64,000 nucleotides of DNA, taken from NCBI GenBank assembly GCA_964017155.1, contig OZ024858.1, forward strand, positions 30,688,687 through 30,752,686, given 5' to 3'. Position 1 is the first letter of the stretch. Every line of letters begins with the position of its first letter. The DNA is from Oasisia sp. SBJ-2009. Its lineage: Eukaryota > Annelida > Polychaeta > Sabellida > Siboglinidae. Shown piece by piece: positions 35,201-49,429 of the stretch. Made by a program: the position numbers and the translations under genes. The notes under the pieces were generated by a model, which was not told the DNA's origin, searched no databases, and worked only from the letters and a program-made list of their open reading frames with translations.

Positions 35201-38200
35201 GTTTTTGGCAGTGTAGCTATAGTAGATTGAAGCAAGGTTCTTTCTGACTGTTGTCATACCACATTATTGTCCAATGGAGTGTAAGTCTGCATGGAAGTTA
35301 TCAATCATTTCTACCATGCTCAAGAGTTTTCAGCATTCATAATTTTGTGTTGCTGTCAAAGCTCAAGTTGAACATTTCTTGTTGTGCAGTGGGCGTTTGA
35401 TAAAAATGTGGTGCTACTTAATACTTCATTCCTTTGTCTTCAAATTGGTATCATAAGACATTATATGAAATATGACCAGTACAGTTTGTTGGAATGTTAG
35501 ACAGTAATATACAGTCAGGGCTCTTTATACAGTTTTTAACAATCCAATTGTTTCATGATCGGTACATGTTGTGTGGCAACTGTCTTGATACCATGATAAG
35601 GTGTCTTGCTTATCCTCACATTTTGTTTATCCGACCAAAACCATTGACAACTAAAGTGTGCAGATAAACAAGACATGGCTATATTTGGGTTGCATAGTTT
35701 CAGAACTGCTGTGATATATCCGTTAGTGCAATAGCAGAGCGTTTATTAACTCATCGTGTCAGAATATGTTAAGCAGGTTTATCTCAATAAGCATGTAATG
35801 ATGATTGATTGTTATGATTAAAATGATGGTCTGTATTAATACCAATTCATGCCATAAAACATTGTCTCATTGGCATACATTTTTGATATGCCATGACCGC
35901 AGAAATTAATAGTGGTCTGAATATCAAATGATGGTCTATATGGCATGCTACAAAAGTCATTGGTTCAATACCATAACCCAAGAACCAAACTGACCTATTT
36001 AATTATATATATTTTGTCACAGTTAACCAACCAGATTAAAATCAAGATTTGACATATTTTGCCAAAATATTTCATCAGGAAAAATTGCCTTTTTTGTTTC
36101 GGTTGAGGAATGTAATCCTACTCCAATCTCCAGCGTGTTTAGCAAAACAGGAAATTTGATCTACTCATGGATACCATTTAGCTTTTGTCATATTTACGGA
36201 GATCAGATTACTGGATATTATATATGCCTTGCAAGTTCGTTGATCCCTGATACTATAGTTGCTGATAATTGCAGTCGTATATCATTTCATTTCATATCTA
36301 CTGCGTCGTCATCAGTCAGTATTTAGCCCAGGACACCCCCTTTTGTGTATAGTGCCTCACTAAAGAACAGGAAGCACAAAGCAAAGTCATCATCTTCAGA
36401 AAGAGATCTTGAGATAAGGAATGCAAGGATAATACGTGCCACCTCAAGAGACTCGAGTATTGAGGTTTAACAAACGCCATTGTCAAAAACTGCAGAAATT
36501 GATATGTTGTCTGTGAGGTTTTTATTTTTAGACTACAGAGTAGAGGTCTGCATTCCTTGGAGGAATGATAACAGCCCATTGAAGAATTATCATAATTTTG
36601 ACAAATTTAGCTCTCTGTATAGTTGTGTAGTTTTGTCAATATACAACTAGAGTATAACCAGGCAATTATGTTGGGCAGTTTTCATGTCAACAGAATACCT
36701 GTGTATAAATAGTTGTCTACTTGCATAAAAATACTTTTGCAATAACACTTGAGTTTAAAGGTATGTTGTATTTTAAGTGTTACTAAATTTATATGATGTC
36801 GCCAATACAATCATGAATCAATTCATGAATGATGCTTAACGTTAGAGTGGCTATATTGACACAGTTTACTGATTGACATCCCATTATTATTTACCGTCGG
36901 TCAAGATTATGCAAGTAACAAAAATCTAAGAACATCCTAAATATCTGCAATTGATGTTATTCCATGATATATTTACTTAACTGCAGTAACTTTAAAAGTG
37001 TTGTACAGTTTTGTGTACACATCCTCCTTTGTTCACACACTGTGGATATTTTTTGCTTGATTTGATCTATTGTTTAGTCAGTATAGGCACACATCAGTAT
37101 GATGCTTTCTAAGAGCAAACCACAGGAATGGCAGTGACTTCTACCCTATCATCCAGCTAGCATTTTCACACACATTAAAGCTATCACTGTGTGTAATCAC
37201 GCATTAAAACACCATTAATCACTGTTAGTGATACTTGTTTTCATGTTTCAACAATGCAGTGTTGGGTTTCACTAGGCCCCAGCCTTTCCTGCTTCCTGGC
37301 TTGGCAGGGTGTCTGCTTGAATTACCCCTGAATTGTGTCCTGGTAGTTTAGGTGCTAGGGGTGGAAAAAGACACCATAATTCAGTGATATTGTCAACACC
37401 TTTTCTGATGGTCCTGTAATTACACTAGATACCTTCAGGCAAAAAACTGTGTATCCGGTTGAAGTGTAGTAAATGAACAACGTTGTTTAAATTGTCTTTT
37501 TTATTGTTGACACCATTATATTCACACAGTCTATGTACAGTGTGTGTGCATGCATGCGTGCATGTGTGTGCAGCACTACTAAATGAACAATGTAGATGTC
37601 AAAGTGCAGCCTGTAGCCATTTCAATTTCACCCAAAGCCTGTTAAATTGTTTTGATAAGTTTTATGTCCAGCAAACAAATAAACACAGACAACTGCCTCA
37701 CTTATGTTGCCCTATTGTGTTTACCTGACAGCTGATCTGATAATTTCTGTTTACCACAATTACCCCTAGCATTGGGCTCTGGTCATCTGTCCATCTGGAA
37801 GTGTTGAAAGCACTTAGACCCAGTAACTCTACTCCACTATAACCTGACCCCACTTGACTCTAGGGAGCCATTATCAGTCCCAATACTAAGTAGTGCTCCA
37901 CACAGGCCCAGTTCAAAGTGTCACTGCTGGGAGTGTACTCAGAGGGCCCTCAATGCACATCCAATCTCCAGATGCTGGAGTGCAGTACACTGTAATATTG
38001 AAAACAGACTGTTACTGTAGCACACAACTTGTCCATTACAGTTCCTTTAGCGTATTGCACTTTCATCTTGGGGAAAGTTTCTAGTCTTCATCATGCACAC
38101 AAATGTCTGCTATGATGCTACCAACTCATAGGTATAGATGTAGAAGTGATAGCATGTTCTCCTCATGTATTCGTTAATTATGTGTTGATACATTGTACAA

Positions 38201-41200
38201 AATGTGGCATTTTATCTCGAGTTAGTGCAGTTTACATAAACAATGTACTCATTAGTTCTTACCAGTTCTTTACTTCTTATAATTCAATGACAACTGCTGA
38301 AAATAGGCGATATTTTGATAAACAATTAATTTACAATGTAAACATTGCATTACACTGTACATTATATGGACATAAGTTACAAACCCTAAAACCAGTAAAG
38401 CCCATACGTATGAATTGCTAATTACATGAACACAAATCTTCCACAGAAATTACATTGTTCTGTTCAGTACAGATTCATTTTGTTAGCAAAATATCAACCA
38501 TACTGTACATTTTCCATCCACGTCAGTTCATTCACCTCTGTTACCAACCTTAGCCAGGTATTGGTGTTTACAGCTGTACAAACTGGGACAACTCGGGGTA
38601 AAAAATAGACATATGCCCTTTGAAACTGCAGCAAAGAATGTGAACCCTGAACCATGGGCACTGTGCCCAACAATAAATTGATATATTACCTATGCCAGAT
38701 GGCCAGTATTTGACGTCAGTATGACATGTATTTTGCAAGATCAATTAGCACATGTCAATCTTCCTAAAACAGACAGAGTAACCATACTATCTGTGTAATT
38801 TACTAGTCAGATATGTATACATACAAACCACAGTAGATTTGACATTTTTTCAAAGCATTTCTGTCTACTCTTATCAAGTTGGGGTCACCATGTTGGCACT
38901 TGACCACAATGTTGACAGGAGCACTGAATGCTTCCATAAGGTCAGTAGTGGTCATTGAAATGTCCACCTGCATTGTGGACCTCATCAATCATACATCAAT
39001 GGCTCTCACTGGTCAGTTAACACTGGACTGTCCACTGTGTGACTTCAGGCACAGTTAGCAAGGATTTATTACAACATGATACTTAAGGAAATTATCATTT
39101 TATTGCTTTACATTAGAATGCTATAATTTACATTGAATGACTTGGGGATAATGTCAAAATCCCTACCTATGCAACAGGTGTTGCCATTATTAGTGTACTC
39201 TTATAGGATGGTCCCTTACTCAGGGTTATTGACCCTGAAGTGTCAATGGTGTACAGGATTGTACCCCAGGAATGCAAAGTTGATCATAACTTACTGTAAC
39301 AGAGTTCATGTCAAGGGTACACTTGACTAAATCAGAGAGTGGCATAAATTCCACAAAATCTGAGTAGAAAAGGATCCATAGTAGATCTACGACCTTATAA
39401 ATTAGTTGTAGCCAGGGGCTTGTTAGATCTCACAAGATACCAGTTCAACTTGAGTCATGCAGCTGAGTGCACTAAGGCAACTGGGACTTATCACAATTGT
39501 GTACAATTTGAACACCAGAAAGTGTATTTCCACTCCCTATCGCTCCTGTTTGCCGTAGAGTGTTAAATTAAGACCGTAATCTGATATACAAGCAAATCCA
39601 AGTATATGAGCACTTGTAGTAGATCTGTGACCTTATAATTTAGTCCGGTTGAAGACTTATTCTCACAGAATACCAGTTCAACTACTGACAACACCATCCA
39701 GCAGAGTGAACTAATGCTAGGCACACACCAACCGACTAAGGCAACTGTGACTGAAGAAGATTGTTTACAATGTGAACACCAAAAAGGGGAGCATCAGTCC
39801 CTCCTTCCCATTGCATCCCCTAAACAAATGCCTGCCGTAGAATATTTAGAGTGCAAGAAAATATATAAAGAGGGTACTGCATGCAACATCCTACTTTATG
39901 CATACCAAAAACATCAACAAAGTATTAGGGGGCAGCCCCCTTATTTAGAAATTGGTGCTCCATTCCAACACCGTTATCATCTTGTCAGGCTAGTTAGCAC
40001 ATGTTGTGAGGACTGACAAATTGCAGTGTACATTGCATGAAATTTGAAAGGCGGAAATGGCTTAAAAGGCCAATTAAAAAGAACCTGTCCGAACTTGTCA
40101 CACTCAGTCATTTAATACAGAACACACCCTTGTAGCTAAGGCACAAATAACAGAACACAATGTCCGTGTCTAGTGCATACTAATTAATATCAACACAGGT
40201 GTGCCAGTGCAACAATTACAATAGAGGCTGTACACATAACTCATGTTATATAAACGTCAATGAATACAGACCCTCAGGTGAATTGGTGACTCTACAATTG
40301 GGGTCAGATAAAAATTTACCCCTGGTTGTGGGGGGTAATTTGGCAGGGTTGAATCTCAGCATGTTATTGGATTAAATTGGCTTTGGGCAGCATTTTAATA
40401 AGTGTATATATGTGAGTGCTTGTGGGTGTGATTTAAATTTACTTTGCATCGACAAATTAATGATGTGGCAACATTTACAAATGTATAGCATGTGCACATG
40501 TATAATATGTGAACCATTTTAATCTGTAAACATGAACACAGGTTTCAGTTGGCAGTTTTAGTTATAGCTGAAGCACTTATATAATATTCATTGGAACAGA
40601 TTGTTGTATGGAAAATGTCTGGGAGTATCACTCTGTTATGATATCAGATGTATTTTGGATAAATGTTTATTTCACTAGACAAAATCACTACTGGTAATAA
40701 TACTGCTTTGTAAATTTGTAATTAGCTTTGCAAGAACACATTTAGTCAATGTGTTGATTTGCTGATAATTACTCCACAAATTCTCTAACTTCTTTCTTCA
40801 AACTCAGCGTCAGGTAGCTTGTTTAAATTTAAGATGGGAACACACTTTTAGCTGAATAATATTGACAATACCTGTTGGTTACTGTGACAGTTGTAATGAC
40901 AAAATTAAACGTTATTGTTTTCAAGTCACTGATTCTTCGTCAGATTAAATATATATGTTCATTTATTTCAGGTGACACACAACAGCATGGCAGCCAGAGC
41001 AGGGCTACAGCCGGGGGATGGGATCCTTGCTATTGGCATGGCGGAGACAGGGAATATGACGCACAACCAGGCAAAGATGGAGATCATCAGAGCAGGCAAT
41101 GACGTTGATTTTATCATACAAAGGTATGGGACTTACTGAGAGTATTTGAATAATTGAGTACATTTGATAATAATTAAATATTTTGTAAAATGAAACATTA

Positions 41201-44200
41201 TTTTATAGTGTATATGGTGAAGGCGTACTACTTGCCAAATTGCATTTAATTGGCCCAAAAACATTGGAGCTTATTGACACTTAATGTTTCGATCATTCCC
41301 TTATTTCTGAACAAACTGGGACAAAGTACGACATTTTCAGCAAATTTCCTGCGAACAATTACCTAGAGAGCACACAATTTCTCTTTGACATGTTGTGTTA
41401 AAGTAATAGCCACATAAAAATATCAGTTGTGAATAATTTATAGAATTGAACCAACAGTTTAGAGCATTACACATTTACAGTAGTTTTTGCATAGTTCCTG
41501 TTGACCTTTCCCTATTTCTAGTTGACCTTTCCCTTCTCTAGTCTGCACTCAACAGTATCATAGACTAAACACTGGCTCACATTAGCAACAAGATCTCTAC
41601 TAGTCAGGACATGTTTCCTCTATTCCTCGCTGATTTATACAAACACTTTGCAAGGAGCTTCAAGTGTCATGGTTTATTATGTGTTGCTTGGACGAGCATC
41701 TTTTCACAGAAGTTCACCTCCAGACATGTACATGTAGCTCACAGCTCGTATTTTGTGCAGCAACTTTGCAAAGGACACAGGTAGAAAATTGTACACTGTT
41801 GAAAATATTTGTTTATTTGTACTACACAAACAAGTTCCACAATTTTAGTGTTAATTTTACGAACGTGTATTTTAAAATTATTACAAGGAACTCATAATAT
41901 GTAAATGTTTGAAATGTTAATGAAAGTCTAGACACGTCTCTTTAATGGAAGTGTTACAATGATTTCATTTTGAAGTATGGTAGGAGAATAATAAAAACAG
42001 GTTTACATAAAATTATACAAATATTTTAGACAGCTGCACCAAAATCCAGCACAATAAATCTCTACAGTGAGTTCTTTTTGGGCATACAGTGTACAGGGCA
42101 GCACAGTCAGTGATTATAACCAGACATAGTCAATGGGTGCAGATTTGTGAATACCATGTTCTCAGAAATAAAATAAGTTCCAAAAGAGACAGTAATAGCC
42201 TCGGACACCTGCCACAAACCTCACACAAACAGCTGGGAACAGTTTGTGCATGGCTTTAGGACACAAAGCTCTCTGACCCTGTTATCATGAGAGAACTTTT
42301 GCATAACAAAGGGCAAGGTGGTGGCATATTTACCCCATGAGTTACCCTCGGGCAGCTTATGTCACATTATAGAGGTCTGTGGGTTCAGATTGGCGATCAT
42401 CCAGATGTGAGCAATGTTTAATAACATATAATTTACGTTCTACGTAAAGTAAAATACCAGCCGATTTGCTTTGAAAAAGAATATTACGTAAGTAAAGTGA
42501 AGCCTTCTTGCAATCATATTTGATCAAGTTTGTTGCTGATTGAATATTATCAGCATCATTACAATATGCAGTATTGGTTTCTGAAAATGTAGATGTATTG
42601 CACAATCTTTCCTGCATCTATAAGTGCTAATGTACTTGTAACATATGTTTGCATAAAATTGCTGGGTCATGATGACATTTAAACATTGAGACATTCGTCA
42701 AGACAATAGATGGTAGCATTGTCTTAGCTAAGCATTATGTATTTATCATAAACATTATGGTGGAAGGATTACAGTGAAGATATGACGATGAACCAACACT
42801 TTGCAAATTACTTAAGAAACACAGATGACATTTCAGTATAGCTTATCAGTCAGCAAATAAACTTCATTCAGATCAGACGAGATGTTCCCAGGGTTATCTT
42901 CAGTTACATGTATGCAGTAATTCTGTCGCCTCCTAGGTGGTAGGGATCATGCCCTAAGGCTACACATACACTAAGCACCTCTGCTTTTTAGATAGCGTCT
43001 TTCATATATCCCTAGGCACCTTAGATCATCAGTCTCACAACAAAGTTTTATTCAACAGACCCTAAACCTTGACAGACATCTTTTTTGTGGCAGCCCCCAA
43101 ACATTTAGAACTAAGCAACATGGTTTTGTTAGTAAAACATATGCCAGAAAACACTTTACATATCTTTTGTTAGTAACATAAGCGCATTTCGGTGTCACAG
43201 GCCCAGATTCAGTCAGGCCTAGATTTCACTCTCAAGAACTTTTGAAATATTTGTATGCACAAAATCCATGGAATTAGAGTTTTTGCATATTTATATACTT
43301 TGAAACACTGTTGTTCTGTTTTCATCAAAGCAGTACATTGATTGGCCTAGGTAGAACGAATGACCTGTGAATAGCCTTGTCCCATCACAGAAGCATCATT
43401 GTATGTAATTATGTTTATCCTAGTTGTTCTTCAACAACTGATTACTAGTTAGGCTATGGATGGCAGGTATGTACATACCTACTGTCTGCCTCATACTTGT
43501 CATCCCCAGTTGCCTTTTTAACTGCACTTGACAGCAGGCCCAGATTTTACTCCAAATCTGTGTCTGATCCATTCTGGGTCTACAACACCGGCATACTTTA
43601 TTCTCATGAAACTTCATAACCCACAGGGTGGGGTGAATGAACTGGTGTGAAATGGAAGCAGGCAAACAGAAGAGGGGGTGTAGATTACTAAGGAGACTGG
43701 GCACATCTGGATATGGAAGATGGATGACCCTGGAAATGGGTCCTTGTGTATTGACTTGTTAGTTTGATAAACAAACAAGTGACCCAGAGAGCCAGAGACA
43801 GGTTCCTGTCTAAGCACAGATTAGGGTTACTTGAGTCTCTACTCAACATACATCTGGCATGGTTACCCAGTTTGTGGCAGTTATTTATGGAATTCCTATA
43901 TTCACAGAAACCATGGCCCCTTGGAAGGTGGTTGTAAAACCCCCATTTGGGGTGGATAGGGGACTAACCACAGCTTAATGTGGGGTGTTATATTTCCTGA
44001 ATGATGTGTATAGGTTTGAACAGCTGAAAAGTATGTCAACATTCACAAGGCAGAGCTGGGTGTGACAGGAACTATAGAACAAACATAACTTTAGACCTGC
44101 CACAACAGTTGTTACTATTAAAAGGCAAAATGCACAACTACATTTTTTTAATTTTGATGCAAACCACTAAGAAAGTACTTGAAAGTTGCTATGTAATATT

Positions 44201-46101
44201 ATCTAGATATGCTCAAAATTAGTAGCAATTTAGAATGAAAAAAATTATATAGCACATTTTAACTAGCCAAATTACAACGAATTGAAGCTGTGAATATCAA
44301 AACATCTCTATCAGTCTATCAGGAAGCCTTTAATCTAGACTGTCGTGTTATATCACTGTGCACACATCCATGTCCTGGGTAGCCATCATGTTACCTGAAG
44401 TCTAGTGTCATATCAGTGACGTGACACTGTACACACAAGATTTCTAATCACATTTGGAATGTTGAACCCAGAAATCTGGTGGTCTACAAGCATTGTGACT
44501 TAGTGTTTACAATGTAGAATTTAAATCAGGAGGAACCGGTTTTGAAATTGCCGTCAATTTCGCCCTGGTTTAGTTCACTCAACTGTATAACTTATTTACT
44601 TCAATCAGCAGAGGAATGATATGAATGAGTAACTTTTATGTAGTAATTACTGCGTGCCTGAATGCTTTCTATAGAATTCAAGTTGAATGAACGGGTTTGC
44701 CAGCATGGAGTGTGAAATAATTTGTGGAGTTTACATGAACTAGATATTGTGTTTCATGATGAAATACCTAAAAGTTCTTTTTTGCATACCGTTGCTTAAA
44801 TAATGTTAATACAGTTTTAAGTACATTATCGTAAATCAATGTTCACATTTTAAAGGAAAGCTTTCTGTTCTGAGTTTGGACAGGCACATGGGAATGAGTT
44901 CTTTTCAACCAACATAATATTATGGTAATAGCAACATGCATTAGTGAAAGGTTTTCATAATGTTTTCACAAAAATTCTACTTCAAAATCCAAATATTTTT
45001 AACTGGATCCATGTACAATTGTACAATTGCTACTGTGAAACATAACCATTTAATTACATTGACAACCTGTTGATTTTGTCTTCCACACCAAAGGCCCCCA
45101 GGACTATTATTTATGTATCCACCAGCAGCCATCATTACCCAGGGCAGACACACAATGCCAGGGATCAGTCATTACTTCTCTCATCAGTAGGCTATGTAAA
45201 CACAGACAGTGGAGGGTCAGGTCAGTCAAACTGTAATTGCCCTGGTGTTGGGTGACATGTTGAACAATAGCACACCTAGGGCGAAACTCAGAAAGTGGGC
45301 AATTTTGGTTGTTTGGAAATGACCTGGAAACTGAGTGTAAGGTTTGTTGTTCTTGTGGTTTGGGAATAATAATAATAATAATTTTATTTACAAAGTGCCA
45401 TATATAATAATTAAATAAATACAATAATAAATACATAGATGAATAAAGCTTATAAAATCATGGTTAAGTTAATTTAACCAATATCGAACGGAGCAGTAAA
45501 CCAATGTAAAAAGTAGTCTTATGCTACTTTACTGTATTCAACAAGAGGTTTAAAGGTTTGATACCTGAAGAGTTAACCGCAACAGACAAGGAAATCTTTC
45601 ACTTATCTACTTAAGAATCCAACTTTGTATGTGTAGCACCCTTCAGAGGTAAATTTTTTTTTATATCTGACAAATTGGTTTATCTACCCAGTCCAAGTCG
45701 ATGGACATTACATATTATTTAATTTAAAACCTTGTCAAATGTCTACTTGTCATTTCCTAATAGCTGATATTGCGGCATTGCGACTTTGACTGCCTAAAAT
45801 TTAACACCAACACAATTACTCCACCATCAGCTGCAGGAAACATCTACGTAAAATTAACTACTTAATATTATTATAATTTAATTATAAAATTATTTAATAT
45901 TATTGCTGTTATTAAATTGTAACGTTTTGCAGGAATGTCGTACCGGTGAAGTCGGCCGATGAGGCGGACGCCAGCAGTCCCAGAGCAATGGTATCAGAAG
46001 AGTCCAGTGAATGGCGACAACGAGCGGCCATCCCAGCACAAGACCCCAATGTCCAGTCAAGGTCATTCAAGATGCTTCAGCAGCAACTGTCTGCAGAATA
46101 G
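32164..46101 (+). CDS. PDLIM/Zasp-type PDZ protein, short form
   Basis: Exons 32164-32265, 40972-41123 and 45933-46101 join in phase 0 then phase 2 to a 140-residue protein ending at TAG 46099-46101. Residues 3-85 are a PDZ domain of the Enigma/ALP/Zasp kind: the carboxylate-binding loop STPWGFRMNGG, then THNSMAARAGLQPGDGIL, NMTHNQAKMEIIRAG and FIIQR. Residues 86-140 form an acidic linker closing with SRSFKMLQQQ, like the motif after the PDZ in vertebrate PDLIM/LDB3. Family members bind alpha-actinin at Z-discs or actin bundles, and most carry C-terminal LIM domains. None is visible here, because the frame ends on a splice donor. Whether this is a true short protein or an isoform is open. Confidence 0.85.
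35144..35180 (+). repeat. G-run tract, quadruplex-prone
   Basis: A 13-G run followed by four agggggaggggg-type units. Confidence 0.9.
39372..39842 (+). repeat. Diverged direct duplication in intron 1
   Basis: 39372-39562 and 39610-39842 share agtagatct(a/g)(c/t)gaccttata, ataccagttcaact, actaaggcaact, gaacacca(g/a)aaa and a tgccgtag end. The second copy has short insertions. Confidence 0.65.
40972..41123 (+). CDS. PDZ gene exon 2
   Basis: Acceptor tttatttcag; encodes VTHNSMAARAGLQPGDGILA and on to FIIQ. Donor caaag|gtatgg, phase 2. It completes the PDZ fold. Confidence 0.87.
41124..45932 (+). other. Intron 2 of the PDZ gene
   Basis: 4.8 kb, CpG-poor. A short aataat/atttatttacaaagtgcc stretch at about 45365 matches the repeat end seen at 14.06 and 46.15 kb. 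No exon supported. Confidence 0.6.
45933..46101 (+). CDS. PDZ gene exon 3 with stop on the splice donor
   Basis: Acceptor acgttttgcag. Encodes NVVPVKSADEADASSPRAM, a Ser/Glu-rich stretch and NVQSRSFKMLQQQLSAE, then TAG. The last bases, GAATAG|GTGAGC, are also a consensus donor. Confidence 0.82.
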
Positions 46102-46195
46102 GTGAGCTACGATGACCCAAAAAGATGGGATAATTTAAACTAAAACGATGGTAATAATAATAGTCATTTATATTTATAAAGCGCATCATATCTGG

Positions 46196-46201
46196 AATAA
46201 A
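46196..46201 (+). terminator. Possible poly(A) signal for a short PDZ transcript
   Basis: AATAAA 95 bases after the TAG. It would end the mRNA without further splicing. It sits in an AT-rich repeat-like stretch, so chance is possible. Confidence 0.35.
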
Positions 46202-47663
46202 ATGCTACTCATAGACACATAAAATACTTTGTTAAAATAGAAATATGGAATTATTTGATCTTACATGTTAATATGTTAATCAGATACATAAAATAGTATT
46301 ACAAAAGTAATGCTTTAAACAATGTATACATGTGAACTTTTCCTTAATAGAGTACCTGGGTAATAGTAAAATAACAATACATTTGTAATAAGATATTAAA
46401 GTAACGTTGAAAATGTCTAATTAAGACTAACATAAATTCAGTAGATAGTACATACAACAGCACAACGAAATTACAGAACATGCTTATACAAACCTAGTTT
46501 TGTATCAAGTATTGTAAAATGCAAAAAAAATATGGCTAATATTGTCAGATTTGTTCACATTATTAGTAACACCAGGTCAGACTTTAAACTGAGGGAATCC
46601 CCACACTGCACCAGCTGTGTGTCCCTTTAACACTTTGAGAGGTGCCTGGATAAAACAACTCTGGGCACCTTGGACCCTAGATGCTTTCAGGGTATGACAT
46701 GTGACACTGTTTAGCTGCTGGGATGTCTCTGAATTGAGAGTGGGAACTGGAGCAGGACAAGATAGGGACTGTGATTGGGTCAGGGGTCAGAGGTCAGAAG
46801 CAGCTGTCAAAGTCTGTTAAACAGAAGCACTGAGGGTTTCTTTGAAGTTTGCTGCCAGAGTATGTTAGGAAGTTTTTAGGGCAGTGTCTTGTTTACTACG
46901 TTTCTACCCCAGGCTGCTGTTTGTAAGTAGTGTTTTATGCTGACTTGAAGGTTGTTTTATGGGGTTGCTGCTCTTCACTTTGTCCATGAATTGATAAAGA
47001 TTTCATCAATAGTCGTCTTCAGTTTTTGTTTTATTTCTTTGTTTTTCCATCATTGGTGTCAGTTTTCCAACATTCCCTTCTGTTTTGCTCATTTATTCAG
47101 ATTTGCAACTTAGTCATAAACAATGTTTTAATGAACCCAGTAAAAGTTAATTGATGAGAGGGAAAAATGTATTTAATATAACAACACATTGCTTTTTGAA
47201 TGTTACCAATCTCAACTGAATTGTCATTAAAACATTCATACAGATTTTAACACTGATTTCATCAGAGCATTTTTTATTCACATTAGTCTGTACAATATTC
47301 CAATAGAGTGGGAAGGCTTGCCCTTTGATGGTTAACCAGAAATACAGTATTCCTCACCAGAGGTATATATATGCCTGTCACGAAGTACGTGCTGAGGAAA
47401 CCAATAACTATAATTAGACAGTCTGCCAAAGAAAGACTATAAGTGCTCACATTAACCTACCTAGGTTTGAGGTCAGGGTCCTACATTCCAGCCATGCCCC
47501 CCCCCCAGATCCTTGCCAGGGAACTAGAAGTAGTCTCCCATGCCTGCCAAGGTCCTAAAGTACTCCCGTAGGTCAATGAGTACAGAAAGTCCCAAGAAGA
47601 CAACAATTTCTTACCAGTGTGTTTCATTTGCACCATTTGAAGATGAGGGCAGGATCTCTTGGC

Positions 47664-47682
47664 GGGGGGGGGGGGGGGGGGG
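47664..47682 (+). repeat. Poly(G) run
   Basis: About 19 consecutive G; a weaker C run is nearby at about 47499-47507. Confidence 0.95.
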
Positions 47683-49429
47683 TACAAAATTGAACCCCTA
47701 AGTACATTTTAAATTTGAGGTTGCAATTTTGGTAAAGACCATCCATGCAGTCTCACCCAACAAACATGTAATGTCTTAAATTTTAACAATTCTAGGACAC
47801 AACAGATCTGTATATGGTCTGAGCCATTGGCACTCTATTTTGATAAGTGAAATTGAGTTCTAGACAAAGTCATATTAATTTTATATTTCAATTAACATTG
47901 GTAACTTTCAATACAAATGACATTGCTGGATTTCAGATATTTAATATTGTGTTTGATAAAAAATGAATTGTTAGTGTTTTTGACAAGATAGCTTTTTGGA
48001 CAAGATAGCTATGTCTGTTGTCCATTTATGTTTATATTTATACAAGTTATGTAGATCGCCTGCCTCTCTGTCCATTGACATATCTGTGCCATCTGATTAG
48101 GTATTATTAACATTATTGAATACAACCACCAACATTAAGCTAGACAGAGACTCAGATACCGCCGACAATACTCTTGTGAGTTGGTGTTATTAATACACCC
48201 GCCTCCAGAGATATGCTGTGAGCTGCTAGTCCCATATACCTTCCAGTCTGGTATTTATGTGGGTTTCTGGTTGCCTGCGGAGGTGTCAATCCCATATTTG
48301 TATGGCCCCAGTTGCTCCCAGATTCTCTGGGCATCTTCTAGGAAATAGGATGCCAGCAAGAGATAACCAAGCGTGCAATATACGTGCCAGACTGAGCACA
48401 GATCACATCTGTCTCCGAGAATGAATGAACACATGTGTTCTTGATATTGATACACTATGTCATGTATGCCGAATTCGTGATTTAAGTTTTACACATACAG
48501 CCAGGAAAAATGGATGGTTTTCAAGAAGAAAGTAAATAAATTAGATATGTTTGTGTGTGTGTTATCTTTTTAGACGCCTGATCCATTGTCGTCATTGATT
48601 ACGCAGTATTATAGTATTGTTTTTGTATGGTTTTAAGCACCTTTTAATATTTGATATCAAATATTGTATTAGTACATACTTTATCTTTCTGTCGATATAA
48701 TTGTATCTTTAAGAGATACCATTTTTATTTCAAATTCAATATGGTCTATCAGTACTAGATAGGTAAAATAATTTAAATTTCAAATGCATAAACATGCTTA
48801 TGCGGACCATTTACATGGCCACAATGCGTAAAATTAATGATGGGAAATACATGTGTACCATATTCATAGTTTTACGATGTTGTCCAAGTAATATATTCAG
48901 GCTGCTGGGAACCTGTTTATCTTTGATTGCTACCTGTGAGTAGTTATCACTGGCCTCCCACACCCGACCTTGGCCGACCTCTTCTCTCAGGTACAGCTGG
49001 CAGGAGGCCACTCTGCAGCTGCATAGAGGTCACAGGAAACACACTGTCAACCTTAGATACAGAAAATGTGCCTATACTTAATTCTCACTTATAACAAATA
49101 AATAATTTTTTCCCATTTTGTCTGATTGAATGATTGGTGAATATTTGCTGTTATAACAAGTAAAAATATTAAGATGTAACTAATCAGTCTTTCAGTATCA
49201 GTGGCTGATTCGACTGATATGTCATCCAAAATGATGACATATCAGTGATGCAATATAAATAAAATGAAGTTATGGATCCATATTTTCTTTATTTTACAAT
49301 GAACACAGCAGAATAAGGTTTGCATGTCTACCTAGGCAGGAGAGAGTTGCAACTAATTTCAAGGGTATTTTGAATTGGTGGAGAATTTCAGATATAACAA
49401 ATATATTATATTGAAATACTATAATGATA

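Larger units (their letters stand above)
32266..40971 (+). other. Intron 1 of the PDZ gene
   Basis: 8.7 kb, mostly CpG-poor. It holds a G-rich tract (35147-35178) and a diverged direct repeat (39372-39842). No exon on either strand could be supported. Confidence 0.6.
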
